Shown here piece by piece: positions 23,405-35,394 of a DNA stretch of 64,000 nt. The notes below the pieces were generated by a model. The model saw nothing but the letters and a program-made list of their open reading frames with translations, did no database searches and was not told where the DNA came from. The first letter of the stretch is position 1. Every line of letters begins with the position of its first letter. This DNA comes from Clitoria ternatea. Taxonomy: Eukaryota > Streptophyta > Magnoliopsida > Fabales > Fabaceae. The position numbers and the translations under genes are program-made. The stretch lies in assembly GCA_037962975.1 (NCBI GenBank), contig CM075670.1, forward strand, positions 82,401,501 to 82,465,500. Reading direction: 5' to 3'.

Positions 23405-24965
23405 CATTCCCAAACTTAAAACTTTGCTTATCCTCAAGCAATTATTCAGATTAATTAACTAACAAGCTGTTATCTAACACAATCAACCTTTTCTTAACTT
23501 AGTTCATGCTATAATTATTGAATACCGATCATGCTTTCTTCTCGTAATTTCTAAAAGTATAATAACTTACACCTCCTTTGGGAGACAAGCTGCTGATGCT
23601 TTCCTCTCTGGTCGGTGTTTAACTCTTCTCTCGGTGTATAGGGTGAATAAATTGCACTCATCACCTACATACTTGTTAGATAAACATAGGCTTGCAACAG
23701 TTCTACACGTCATGCCATATGCCAACACAATCAGATCAGTAAGGGCTTTTTAAGCTTATAATGAGGCTGGGCTACAGGCTCAATTATTGTTTTCCGAGTG
23801 AGTGTTAGGATACAGGATGTATCCACTGATGCCTTGACTCAATTTTTAGCTTAACTGCCTCTTCCTTAGCAAGCTCCATTATTTTCCGAGTGAATGTTAA
23901 CTTAACACTTTTGGCGCTTTGCACCTTCTTTTTCTTTTAGTCCTTCGGACTTTTCCTTTTCTTTTCTTCTTTTCCATCTTTTTCCTGATCATATTTTTTT
24001 TAATTCCTCTTTCTGACTTTGTTCAATTTTCTCTCGGCTTTGCCTTTCTTCCTTTCATTTGTCAAGATACTCACCCATAATTTAGGTCGGAGTATGTCCT
24101 TAATTACTGTTAGGCACACTCTTCATCCCCAAACTTAAAACTTGCTAGTCCCTAGCAATAAGTAAGAACCGAGCAACTCACCAGTGGAACATCCAGGGGT
24201 AACTTAGTCAGGTTTTTCTAGATATATGAGCTTGTAACGTTGGGTGAATAAACAGAATAAAAGGGTCTCAGGCTCAAATTTTTGGGTCAAAGGATAATTA
24301 AATATATTAGGAAGGTTACTTTTTGGCCCTGGCTAAATTAACAAAGAAGGCCTTCATCATTTCCGATTGGTTGGCATACAAACAGTTAGCAAGTACTGAA
24401 GCAAATTTTGTCTCACTAACTAGCATGCAAGTTCACTCAGAAAAGGATAAAACAGGCTCAAAAGCTATGAATATAACAGTTAATCAGCCAGTCATGTCCC
24501 CAAACTTAATATAAGATCATACATTCAGATTGCTAACTAGCATGCCGAGTAAACAATTTAATTAATGATGAAAAATAGTTAGGGGCAGATATGATGAGTT
24601 AAACAAAACCGATCAATTAATTTATCCGACTAAGCTTAAGAATCAGTAACTTTTAAATTATTAAGATGGATTGAAAGAAAGAATAAACATAATTTAGCAA
24701 TTAATGAGTCAGAATATTAATTAAGGAACGAGTCGGAAAGATACTTTCCGTTCTACCTGGGTGGTTGTGGATGGGAAACACATAGTCGGATTAGGACGCA
24801 TGGATTTTACCAATACATACGAAAAACTGAATAAAACAAACAAATTTAACAAGGAAAGAAAGTTTCATTACAAATCAAATAAAAGCATATTCATTGTTCA
24901 GGAAACAGTTTAGAATAATATCAAGTTAATTACATAAAAACATCATAATAACACGTAGTAGTAAC
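23405..24965. other. 3' untranslated region of the Athila element
   Basis: No gene is seen. The reversed polypurine tract is CATTCCCAAACTTAAAAC (23405-23422). Beside it is the stem-loop TTGCTT-ATCCTC-AAGCAA (23424-23441). A near relative of the whole stretch lies at 61906-63503 in the second family copy. Confidence 0.8.
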
Positions 24966-25505
24966 TCAAGCATCCTGATCTTCATTCTCTTTGTCCTGCT
25001 CAGAAGGTGGTGAGAGGTCAGCTGCTTGGGATACGTCCTGTGAGGGAATATTGAATCCAATGGAAGCTAACCACGCATTTCTATCAGGTGGGGCTCCCAT
25101 TTCTGCCGTGTGCTCAACCCTCAGTTTCGTGGCAATCTTTCTGAGCATAAGATCGTGGTTCAAGACCCGATCATAAATTCCAAGTTGCATCTTCTTTATG
25201 ACCCGTAATTCCTGCAACACTATAGAAATGTCAGAAGAAGAAGAAGAACCGGCTCCTGCAGATTGCTTGGGACGCTCGGACTCCTTGGTTGTAAACTTTA
25301 CAACATGATCTTCAGCAGCTTTAATACTTTGAACCAGAGGAGATACATTCCTTTCAGCTTGACTTTGACTGGGCACATGTTCAAAAGAATCAGATATACT
25401 TATGGTTGCTACTTCCTTTTCGTTATCTATTTGCTTTCTTCTCACACTTCCTTCTGCAAAATTTGGTCTAGGTTTTTGCAGGAGTCTCTGTGATCTTCTT
25501 TTCAT
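24966..25505 (-). CDS. Small ORF after pol in the Athila element (179 aa)
   Basis: The ORF reads from ATG 25503-25505 (MKRRSQRLLQKPRP) to TGA 24966-24968 with no internal stop. The N-terminus is strongly basic, the middle is Ser/Glu-rich, and the second half (VLQELRVIKKMQLGIYDRVL, MLRKIATKLRVE) looks helical and ends in an acidic Asp/Glu tail. Its place matches the second ORF of Athila elements, often called env-like, but it is much shorter and the Transposase_32-like core seen at 45103-46404 is absent. A diverged copy lies at 63504-63956. A likely splice acceptor (TTTTTTATTTAGG, reversed) is about 35 bases upstream. Function unknown. Confidence 0.6.
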   Translation of the reverse strand: MKRRSQRLLQKPRPNFAEGSVRRKQIDNEKEVATISISDSFEHVPSQSQAERNVSPLVQSIKAAEDHVVKFTTKESERPKQSAGAGSSSSSDISIVLQELRVIKKMQLGIYDRVLNHDLMLRKIATKLRVEHTAEMGAPPDRNAWLASIGFNIPSQDVSQAADLSPPSEQDKENEDQDA

Positions 25506-25974
25506 GGTTAATGTTAAAAGAATGCTGATAAACAACCTAAATAAAAAATAAGAACAGGAATCCAAAAGAAACACAGCAAACCAAAACTGTGAGATGCATG
25601 GCTTATGAATAGTGGAAAAATAATAACAATGAAACAAGAAGATAATAAACACGCACTTAGAAGTGCACGAACTAAGTGAAAAAAATGGAAAGATAGTACC
25701 TTTCTTAGAAACCAGAAAGTGTTTTTTCGTCTTCAGCCCAAGTTCAGCATAGGTACTTAGGGTTTGGAAGCTGAAAGGTTTTTATACTGTGGAATTCACT
25801 TTCCAAGAAACGCGTAAATATGTTCCAGCTTTATTTATTACTTCATTATTATTATAATATATATTATTGTTATTTATTATTTATTATTTATTTATTTATA
25901 AATTTTTTTTATAAGAAACTCATATACTGGGCTCACACACTAAATAGGTAGAAGATCGAGTAAGAGTGAGAAGA

Positions 25975-27480
25975 GATGCCAAGTGGACATAAGAAAATGG
26001 AAGATGAATAAATGATCAAACGATAAGAAAGAATAGGCGAATGAAAAATATAAGTAAATGAACGAGTGAATAAAAGAATGAATGCATGAAAGATCCGTGA
26101 ATGAATATAGGATCCCGAGTGAATGAAACACCGAATAGAAAAGATCCTGAATGAATAAAGGACGAATAGATACAAGAACGAGTGAAAGAATGGATGAATG
26201 AAATAGAGCGTATGAGAGACGAGTGAACAACTATAGTGAAATACGAGTGAATAGAAAAGTTAAAGGAAGAAAGAACGAATGAAAGAAATATCGAGTGAAC
26301 GAAATGAGACAATGAATAGAAGACTGTAAAGGAAGAGATCGCGTAAATGAGTGAAACGAGAATGACCGAGTGATATGGAGAAAGATACCGAGTGATAGAG
26401 AATGAGTGAATGACAATGAAAGTTCGGGTGAAGAACAAAAATAACACAAGTGGAAAATCAAATGAATGAAATACCGAGTAAATGAAAGGCCGAGTGAACA
26501 GAACAAATGCACGAGGGGCCAAGTGAATGGAGAGACGGGAAATAAAAAATGAGTGACTGAGTAAGGTAGAGATAATGAATAACAAACAAATCGAAGTGAA
26601 TGAAGGAGACGAGTGGTTGGGAAGAACAGATGAAAAGATTCCGAGTCAATGGGATGAGTGAAAGCTATACTGACTGGATGAAGGAGATGAGTAAATGCAC
26701 AAGCTAGTGGAAGAATAAATGGAAAAATGAATAACAAACTACCGAATGAATAACATCGAGAAAGGAATCGGTCGAAGAAATGAACGAATGATAGAATTGT
26801 ATGAGATGGAAACAATGAGAAACCGAGTGATGCGAACACCGAGTGAACGAAAAACTAAATAACAGGAAACTAAGTACTGGAAATACGAATGTGACAATCA
26901 CGAATGAAAAACGAGTGAATGAAGAAGGAAAGTACAACATGAGAAAACCGAGAAAGAAAATAAGTGGAATGAAACAACAAGTAAATGCATACCGAGTGGA
27001 GTATACCGGGTAGAAATGAAAAAACAAATGAACAAACAACGAGTGGTCAAAAAATAGAAAAACGAGTGAAAGAACCCGAAAACATGATTTATTGAACGAG
27101 TGAATAAAAATGGGAAGAAGAAGAAGAAAAACTGAGTGGATAAAAGAACGACGATAGAGGAAACTGAGTGTTGGAATTACTGAGTGAACGCAAAAGAAAA
27201 ACAGAAGACACAGCATTCATGAAATAATGAGTGAATCAAAATCTGGTGAAAAAGTGACGAATGGAAGAATGAATGACCGAGTAAATGGAAAGCGAGTGAA
27301 ATAGAGTGACCGAATGAATGAAAGATGAGTGGGATAGATGAGTACAAGTTATACCAAATGGATGAAAAACTGAATGAATACAAGACTGACAAGAAAATAT
27401 ACTAAGTGAATAGGAGACTAATGGATACAAAACTGATTGTGATGAGTGAGGAATCCGAGTGACAAAAGGCCGACTGGAAT
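25975..27480. repeat. Degenerate GAATGAAA-CCGAGTGA array, strand-biased
   Basis: About 1.5 kb on the + strand is nearly all purine-rich words such as GAATGAAA, CGAGTGAATG and CCGAGTGAA at irregular spacing. Pyrimidine-rich minus-strand frames of up to 202 codons overlap each other here, which reflects composition and not coding. It lies between pol and the small ORF of the element. Confidence 0.8.
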
Positions 27481-27854
27481 AAGTCGCCCTTCACCATCTG
27501 ACCCTTTTATTAAATCAACGATCAGAAATCCTTTATTAAAGTCTTCCTTTTTTATTCACATTAAAAATTGGAATTTTATTGAAAAATGACGAGTGAAGTT
27601 CAGTTGGGAAGAAGGGTTAAGAATAAGTAACAGTTATCCGAGTGTACTATTCTCACTCAAACTCAGTAGATTTTCACTTAAGTGCAAAATAACAATCAGC
27701 AGCGTCTCACCTAAGCTACAAGTGCTTCGCCTGAGCGAAATAGAAGAATCAAGCTCGGACTTCCTTCTTCAAACTTCACAAACTTTATTCAGTAAATTTT
27801 TAGTTTTCTTTTTATTCATTCCGACTCAAAGTTCAAAACAAAACAATCGGAACA

Positions 27855-27880
27855 TAGGGCTGCCTCCCTAGAGCGCTTCT
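27855..27880 (-). other. Conserved post-pol box GCGCT...GGGAGGCAGCC
   Basis: On the minus strand AAGCGCTCTAGGGAGGCAGC lies about 30 bases after the gag-pol stop at 27910. It is the third copy of the box also seen at 18554 and 43942. Confidence 0.75.
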
Positions 27881-27909
27881 TTAAGGTCACTAGCATGACC
27901 TTATTGTAT

Positions 27910-29316
27910 CTAAGAGGATGCCTGTAGTAACAAGGAGGTTTTCTGCCTATCAAACTCTCCTCCAAAGTAGAGTTTGAGTCGCTGGCCATTTACCTTAAAA
28001 ATCCGATCGGTAATCGGGTCTTTCAGTTTGACTGCACCATGAGGAAAAACCTCATTTACAGTAAAAGGCCCCGACCACTTCGATCTAAGTTTTCCAGGGA
28101 AGAGTCTCAGTCGGGGATTGAATAATAACACCTGATCATCCTTCTGAAACTCTTTCTTATTAATTCGCTTATCGTGCCATTTCTTTGTTTTCTCCTTATA
28201 GATGAAGGCACTTTGATAAGCGTTGAGTCGGAACTCCTCTAATTCATGGAGTTTCAAAACTCTTTCCTCCTGGGATTGGTCACAGTCCATGTTTAATAGC
28301 TTTGTGGCCCATCACGCCTTGTGTTCCAACTCCACAGGGAGATGACAAGCCTTACCGTATACTAATTGATACGGGGACATGCCAATCGGAGTTTTGAAAG
28401 CTGTTCGGTAAGCCCACAATGCATCATCTAATTTTACCGACCAATCTTTTCTAGATTTCCCGACCACTTTCTCTAAGATTCTTTTGATTTCTCTATTTGA
28501 CAGCTCGACTTGTCCACAAGTTTGTGGATGGTAAGGAGTCGATATCTTATGTAACACCTCATAGTGACGCAGGGCTTTTTCCATTATCTTATTGCAAAAA
28601 TGTGAACCCCCATCACTAATAAGTACTCTCGGAACTCCAAACCTAGAGAAAATATTATTCTTGATGAACCTAAGCACCACATGTGCATCATTTGTTCTGG
28701 TCGGGACTGCCTCCACCCATTTGGAAACATAGTATACAGCAACAAGTATATATTCGTTGGAGAACGACTTTGCAAAGGGTCCCATAAAGTCGATACCCCA
28801 AACGTCAAATAATTCCATAATTAGAATGTTTGTCAAAGGCATGCCAGCTTTAGCAGAGAGACCTCCGCTTCTTTGACATTTATCACACCTTTTGACATAT
28901 TCCTTAGCATCTTGAAAGATAGTTGGCCAATAAAAACCACTCTATAAAACTTTTGCTGCAGTACGGGAGGCACCATGATGACCTCCATAATAGGAGTCGT
29001 GGCAATGCCACAAGAGCCTTTCTTGCTCGGATTCAGGCACACACCGCCTGATCACTCCATCTACTCCTATTTTATACAAAAATGGATCATCCCAAAGAAA
29101 GTTTTTGCTATCATGAAAAAATTTGTTTCTCATTTAGGATGTCCAACCATCAGGTACCACCGAGGCACTTTTAAAGTTAGCCATATCAGCATACCATGGC
29201 CCGGTGATAATTGCCATCAACTTCTCGTCTGGAAATTCTTCTTTTATTAAAACAGAATCTGACTCTCCTTCCAAACGAGACAGTTAGTTGGCAACTGAGT
29301 TCTCTACTCCCTTTTT
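27910..29316 (-). pseudogene. pol: Athila integrase
   Basis: The zinc-binding region shows HCHDSYYGGHHG and CDKCQRSG (about 28990-28870). The core has Asp in WGIDFMGPF, Asp in ISDGGSHF and Glu in CGQVELSNREIK, the D,D,E set. The C-terminal part has KDDQVLLFNPRLRLFPGKLRSKWSGPF and ends in FGGEFDRQKT at 27910. No chromodomain is present, as expected for Athila. Stops at about 29136, 28942 and 28312 are each one C-to-T or G-to-A step from the expected codon. The frame is the same as RT and gag. Confidence 0.93.
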
Positions 29317-30700
29317 GTCTCATATTTCTAAGTCAAACTCTTGGAGTAACAGAACCCACCTGCTCAGTCTCGGCTTGGATTCTTTCTTAGCTAGTAAATA
29401 CTTGATTGCCGAGTGGTCTGTATATACAACAACCTTGGCCCCAATCAAGTAAGCATGAAATTTATCAAATGCATACACCACAGCAAGCATTTCTTTTTCA
29501 GTAGTGGTGTAATGTATTTGATTTTCGTTCAACACTTTACTAGCATAATAAATTACATGAGTCAATTTTCCTACTTTCTGACCCAGTACAGCTCCAACTG
29601 CAAAGTCACTTGCATCACACATTAATTCAAACGGTAAAGACCAATCAGGTGCTGCAAGGATCGGAGCTGAAATCAGACTTTGTTTTAATTTTTCAAAAGC
29701 CTTGACACAGTTTTCATTAAACATAAACACATGATCTTTTACAAGCAAGTCGGTCAAAGGCTTAGCTATTTTTGAAAAATCTTTAATGAACCTTCTGTAA
29801 AAGCCAGCACATCCTAGAAAACTCCTCACTCCTTTCACGTTGATTGGAGGAGGAAGTTTTTCAATAATTTTTATCTTGGCTCGGTCCACTTGAATGCCCT
29901 CAGTAGAGATTTTGTGGCCAAGGACTATCCCTCCCTTAACCATAAAATGGCATTTTTCCTAGTTAAGGATGAGGTTAGTTTCTTGGCATCTCACCAGCAC
30001 CTTAGATAGGTTGTTGAGGCATGAATCAAAGTTACTACCAAAAATAGAGAAATCGTCCATGAATACTTCAATGAATTTCTCCACCATGTCCCCAAAAATG
30101 GCCAGCATACACCTTTGAAAGGTTGTTGGAGCATTGCACAAACCGAACGGCATGCGCCTGTAAGCAAATATTCCATATGGATAGGTGAAAGCTGTCTTCT
30201 CTTGATCTTTTGGGTCAACCACAATTTGGTTATAACCCGAGTAACCATCAAGGAAACAGTAGTACTCATGACCCGATAATCTCTTAAGCATCTGGTCAAC
30301 GAATGGCAAGGGAAAGTGGTCTTTCCGAGTGAAGTCATTCAACCTTCTATAATCTATACACATTCTCTATCCTGTAGTCAGTCTAGTAGCAATGACTTCA
30401 GCTTTTTCATTTTTAACAGTTGTCATTCCTCCTTTCTTAGGCACCACTTGGACCAGACTGATCCAAGCGCTGTCTGAGATAGGATAAATGATTCCTGCAT
30501 CAAGAAGCTTGACCACCTTTTTCCTGACTGCCTTTTTCATTATGGGGTTCAATCTGCGTTGTGCTTGTACTACAGGGGAATAATCGTCCTCCATCAGAAT
30601 TTTGTGCATACAAAATGATGGACTGATTCCCTTCAAGTCAGAAATATTCCAGCCAATCGCAGATTCATGTGCCTTTAAAACCCCAATTAGTTTATCCACA
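29317..30700 (-). pseudogene. pol: Athila reverse transcriptase and RNase H
   Basis: RT blocks in order: LLDAGIIYPISDS, VVPKKGGMTTV, RMCIDYRRLNDFTRKDHFPL, FLDGYSGYNQI, MPFGLCNAPTTFQRCM and the catalytic FMDDFSIFG (about 30060). The thumb has RSFLGCAGFYRRFI. RNase H has MCDASDFAVGAVLGQ, YTTTEKEMLAVVYAFDKF and VYTDHSAIKYLL. TAG stops at 30367 and 29959 replace Trp in WRMCIDYR and WEKCHF, and TGA at 29320 replaces Arg. The domain set and order fit Athila. Confidence 0.95.
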
Positions 30701-31500
30701 TCCTCATCGTTTAAGTCGGCGTTAATAATGACAGGATGTGTGTCGCCTTCTTTCAGGAAAACATATTTCAGATGAGAAGGTAAAGGTTTTAAATCACATT
30801 TTTCTTCAAAAAATTCCTTTCCTTTCTCAGCTTCAGCAATTTTCAAATCATTTTTCTTTTCTTTTTCAAAATCACCTACTTCTAATACTTCCAGTAGGCT
30901 TAATATTTCCGAGTGAGAGTCATTTAACTCCTCAGTCTCGGAGTCAAAGTCATCCTCTAAAAAAGATCGTAAGGCCTCTTCCTTAGTTTTTAAAAGCATT
31001 GGAGTGTGGTAGCTTTTAATCTCTTCAATCATTAAACAATCTATCCTATCAGTCGGATGTTTCATGGAATTGAAGACATTGAAGGTTACCTGCTCCTCCT
31101 GAACTCTCAGCATGAGTTCACCCTTTTCTACATCAATTAATGCTTTGCCAGTAGCTAGGAAGGGTCTACCTAAGATTAAAGGGATCTCTCGGTCAGCTTC
31201 CATATCCAACACTATGAAATATGCTGGGAAGATAAATTTATCTACTTTAACTAACAAGTCTTCCAGCATCCCTTGGGGATATTTAATGGACCTGTCAGCC
31301 AACTACAAGGACATGCGAGTCGGTTGCCAGTCATTAATTCCCAGTTTTTTCATTAAAGATAGAGGCATCAGATTTATACTGGCTCCTAGATCACAGAGAG
31401 CACTTCCTACATGAATATCCCTAATTGCACATGGTATTGTAAAAGATCCAGGATCCTCTAGCTTTTAGGGAAGTTTCTTTTGAATGATTGCACTGCACTC
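30701..31500 (-). pseudogene. pro: Athila aspartic protease and linker
   Basis: DPGSFTIPCAI is followed by the active-site block ALCDLGASINLMPLS near 31400, then LADRSIKYPQG and IPLILGRPFLATGKALIDV. An acidic Glu/Asp/Lys-rich linker (about 31050-30830) connects it to RT. Stops at about 31467 and 31303 stand at Gln positions. It belongs to the single gag-pol frame. Confidence 0.9.
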
Positions 31501-33255
31501 TTGAGTGAGTGTAATCATTTCATCCTCCTTAAGCTTCCTCTTCTTAGATAATAATTCTTTCAAAAATTTTGCATAGGAAGGCATCTCCTGCAATGCCTCG
31601 GCAAAAGGGATATTGATGTGAAGTTTCTTGAAAACCTCTAAGAACCTAGCAAACTTCTGCTCCTCTATTTGCTTTTTAAACCTGTGTGGAAATGGAGCAT
31701 TCCTCAGTTTTTCAGGAGTCAGCTTAGAAGCTTCCTCCAGAATCAGATCAACCTTTTTCTTTTTCTTTTGATGGACTTTATTTTCTTTTTCTTTTTCTGT
31801 TTCATTTTTATTTTCTGCTTCATTATTATCCTGCTTGGTTTCTTGTATTATTTCTTTTTCTTTTTCTTTTTCTTTTTCTGAACTTATTTCCTGACTCGGA
31901 GATGGAGAAATAATTTTTCCACTCCTAGTAATTATAGCCTTGCAATGTTCCCTTGGATTTACCTCGGTATCTCCAAGGAAATTGCCTACTTGCCTCTCAG
32001 CTAATTGTTTAGAAAGCTGTCTGACTTGATTTTCTAGATTTCTTATGGACGCTTCCTGATTCTTAAAACTGGCCTGAGTGGCCTGAATAAACTGAGAAAG
32101 TACATTCTCAAGTTCGGATTTTTCTTTAACAGGGGGGTGAGAGGGTTGTTGTAGTCTATTTGTGGGTTGATTTGGTGGGATGTTCTAATTCAGATGTGGA
32201 CCTTTCTGCCAGGAAAAATTAGGGTGATTCTTGTAATTAGGATTAAAGGAATTAGAAGGATAATTCCTTTGATATTGTTGCTGCCCCATATAATTCACTT
32301 GCTCGGAAGGCACATTTGGATCACACAATCCATTCTCATGGTCTCCACCACAAAAGTCACAACTGATCATAGAAACTTGACTCAGCTTTTGGAGTTCTGA
32401 AATCTGTATGCTTAGTTTCTCCAAAGCCTGAGTCATCAGTTTACTCTGAGCCAGATAAGCATCTTGTGCTTCTAATTCTAATATCCCTCTCTTAGGGACT
32501 TGGCTCCTCTCACTAATCAAACATTCATTAGAAGCCATAACGTCAATCAGCTCTATGGCTTCTTCTACAGTTTTTGTTGTTAATGAACCTCCAGCTGAGG
32601 CATCAATCAGGACCCTGGTAGCTAGCCTGACACCATTATAGAAAATAGTTACCTGTTGCACATCAGAAATCTGATGATGAGGACATCTCCTCAAGCTCTC
32701 TTTATACCGATCCCATGCTTCCATCAAGGACTCACCTTCTCTTTGTTGGAAACATGTGATTTCATTGCGCAACTTTGCTTATTTAGAGGGAGGAAAATAT
32801 TTAATCAAAAATTTTCGTTGCAAGTCCTCCCAAGTTGAAATACTGCCTCTCGGTTGACTCTGCAACCAGGCTTTTGCTCGGTCCCTTATAGAAAACAGAA
32901 ACAATCTCAGTCGGATTGCCTCGTCAGGGACTCCATTCATTTTTACTGTGTCACAGATTTAGAGGAAGGTTGCTAGATGCAAATTTGGATCCTCAACCTC
33001 ACTTCCTCCGAACTGTTCATTTCTTACCAACTGTAGTAAAGCTGGTTTAAGTTCAAAATTATTTGCTGAAATTGGTGGCCTAAGGATGCTAGATTGCGAT
33101 CCTTCTTCAGTCGGCCTGGAGTAGTCACCTAATGTAACTCTCCTCTATTCCATTTCTTTTTCTTCTTTTTGCTTTTTCTCTTTTCTTAGTCTAAGTTCTA
33201 ACAAGTCTATGTCAGGATCAAAGAAGAAAGACTCTCCTCTGCTCCTTGACTGCAT
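31501..33255 (-). pseudogene. gag: Athila gag
   Basis: The start ATG is at 33253-33255 (MQSRSRGESFFFDPDIDLLELR). The capsid core includes FGGSEVEDPNLHLATF, RLRLFLFSIRDRAKAWL, and, after a stop, TCFQQREGESLMEAWDRYKESLRRCPHHQ. One knuckle, CDFCGGDHENGLC, is near 32355. The C-terminal third is Gln/Asn-rich then Lys/Glu-rich. At least four stops fall at Gln codons. From 33255 to 27910 is 5346 nt, an exact multiple of three, and every open piece lies in the same frame, so the gag-pol decay has involved no net frameshift. Confidence 0.92.
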
Positions 33256-33421
33256 ACAACAAATGTCACACAAAAGAACAATTCACAGCTACGACTAAAT
33301 CTATACGAAAATAACAAACTACTACTACTAAAAACAAAAGTGAAACTACATATTAAATGCGAACAAAAGTAAAATGGTTCAGTCTAGTACCGGTCCAAGG
33401 ATTGTTGATATTACTCAACAA

Positions 33422-33439
33422 TCCCCGGTAACGGCGCCA
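33422..33439 (-). promoter_or_regulatory. Primer-binding site, tRNA-Asp
   Basis: The reverse complement TGGCGCCGTTACCGGGGA has one mismatch to the Asp-type site. It lies 6 bases from the LTR edge at 33446. Confidence 0.9.
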
Positions 33440-33445
33440 TTAACT

Positions 33446-35247
33446 TGATGCTAAAATCCCGAGCCATTAACTTGGTGGTGAAAATCTTAGTAAAACAAAA
33501 TATGACTCTCAGATTTAAACTTATGGCAAGCGCACCAGTCGTTAAAATTATAATATATTTGATCGTCTCACAGGGATTGTGTGGTAATTACCACAATCTT
33601 AGACGAGTACAAGCTGAACCAACACAAAATACAGGTAGTTCATTTGGTTTTTATGATTTTAATGTTTTCTAGTTATTTTTGTATTTTCAGAAACAGAGTT
33701 AAGGTGAAATATGAAAAGTGATTAAAAAAAAAACAGGTCAGGATTGCTTCAGCTCACAATTTCCTCAAGAAACATGCAATGGAAGTATAATTGAACTTCA
33801 CAATCTAGAGGATAATCTGCTTGTGGTTATTCCCTAATTCCTTAGGTGAAAAACACTAATCCTTAAGCAAGGAACCTTAATTCCTTAAGTGCTCAATTAA
33901 CCTAAGAATCTAATGCGAAATTGGAGGTTGAACTCTAACTATTCACCTAAATTGATTAGGCCTGAACTAGTTAGAAAGCTGGAAGTTACCTAAGCTTCAA
34001 CCATGATTCCTCACTAGCGAAGTTCTTCATCAGTTCTGGATTTGTCAGTCCTGCAATTCTGCTCCACTCCTCAGCTTGTTCGCCTCAGGATCTAGAAGTC
34101 GATCTCCCTGCTCACAGCTTCAAGACTCCATTGCTAACCTTCGCCCAACCTTAGGGATTTAGAACTCCATTGACTTCGGTTCCATCGAAGGATTGTGGAA
34201 TGTCATGGAGGAGAGGATTAGAGAGAGAAAAATGTGTAGTGAGATGTTCAAAGTGTTTAATGAATGTTGTTCTCTGTTCTATTATGTCGTGTCTGTGTAT
34301 ATTTATAGAATATGTACAACCTATATATATGTTTCTACCTAACTAACTAACTTAACTGATAACTTAGAAAACTTAAGTTAACGTCTAAACTAACTAATTA
34401 CATAGCTTACAGAATAATTAACTAATTACAGATCAGCTCCTAACAGATTCCAGCTCATCCTTAGCTAGTCACAGCACAGCGCCAGCTAATAACAGCTCAC
34501 TACTTAAGTTACTAAGATGTAGTAGGAGAGACAACAGCATGAAATTACATCGGTGTCGAGTGTGTTGTTGGAGGAAAGGAACAATGTTTAACTTACTGCC
34601 TCTATGCTTCAGCAAACTGGGTTCTCGCTTGAGCTGGTTTAAACTCTCGCTTGAGCGAGTTCGGATTTGTACTGCAGTGTTGTTTTCTCGCTTAAGCGCT
34701 ATGGCAAAGCTTGGGCGAGTTCGGTTCTTTGAAGTTACGCTTGAGCGCGTTCAGCTCTTGCTAGAGCGGATTGATAAATGAATCAGCGTTCTAAAGTTGA
34801 CGCTCGGGTTCTCATGTAGTATCCGGTTCCCTGTTCTCTTTTGGAGTCGGTCTCTTAGGAGTCTTTCTAAGTCAGGCTTTTGTTAATTCCTTTTGGTCAA
34901 CCCTTTGAAGTCTCGCCCAGTCGGTCTTGTGGACTCCTTTCAGTCGGATTTACGAATTTTCACTCGGATTTGTCCTCTTCTCTCGAGTACGCCATGTTCC
35001 TGCACCAAAAATCAACTAATTGCCTAGCATTTGTATGATGGCTGTTTATTAAATTAATAAATATTAATAAACTCTTAATTTATTAATGTTTTTAACCATT
35101 TTCTTCTATAAATAAAACACTTTTGCAATATTTACATAATTTATAAATTATTATCAATTAATTGAATAATAAGGCTAAACTAATCACTTACACAACGAAT
35201 TAATTCCAATAAAAGGCAGAATAATTAAGTCTTTTCAAGACTTATCA
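33446..35247 (-). repeat. 5' LTR (right) of the Athila element
   Basis: This 1802-bp copy is almost identical to 21599-23404, with scattered substitutions and a few small indels. It carries the same TATA region and the same CTCGCTTGAGCGAG palindromes (near 34645). Confidence 0.95.
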
Positions 35248-35252
35248 GTAGA

Positions 35253-35374
35253 ACCCATGAAGCATCTTTCAGAGACTTGTAGAAACACAAGAAAGTGGGT
35301 GAGTTGGCATTGCATCATTGGTGAATAAAGAATTAAGAGACCCATGCTGTATGAGTGACGCTTGAGCTTACTGG
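35253..35374 (-). repeat. 5' LTR of the gag-pro element, second piece
   Basis: This 122-bp piece matches 15340-15461 of the left LTR. It lies between the end of the Athila element and the start of the CACTA transposon and ends in the TGG target duplication. Confidence 0.88.
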
Positions 35375-35394
35375 CACTAGTGGAAAAAATGGAT

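Larger units (their letters stand above)
21599..35247 (-). mobile_element. Full-length Athila retrotransposon (minus strand)
   Basis: A 13,649-bp element with a perfect GTAGA target duplication (21594-21598 and 35248-35252). The LTRs (21599-23404 and 33446-35247, 1806 and 1802 bp) begin TGATGCTAAAATCC and end GACTTATCA. A tRNA-Asp primer site lies at 33422-33439. A gag-pol frame spans 33255 to 27910, followed by a motif array (25975-27480), a small ORF (25505-24966) and a reversed polypurine tract beside 23404. The LTRs differ at few positions, so insertion is recent compared with the host elements. Confidence 0.95.

Noticed and set aside
26016..27430. Several long overlapping minus-strand open frames (up to 202 codons), rich in Phe, Ser, Leu and His
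   Set aside because: They overlap each other in different frames and follow from the pyrimidine-rich array, which rarely forms stop codons. No domain or codon pattern supports them.
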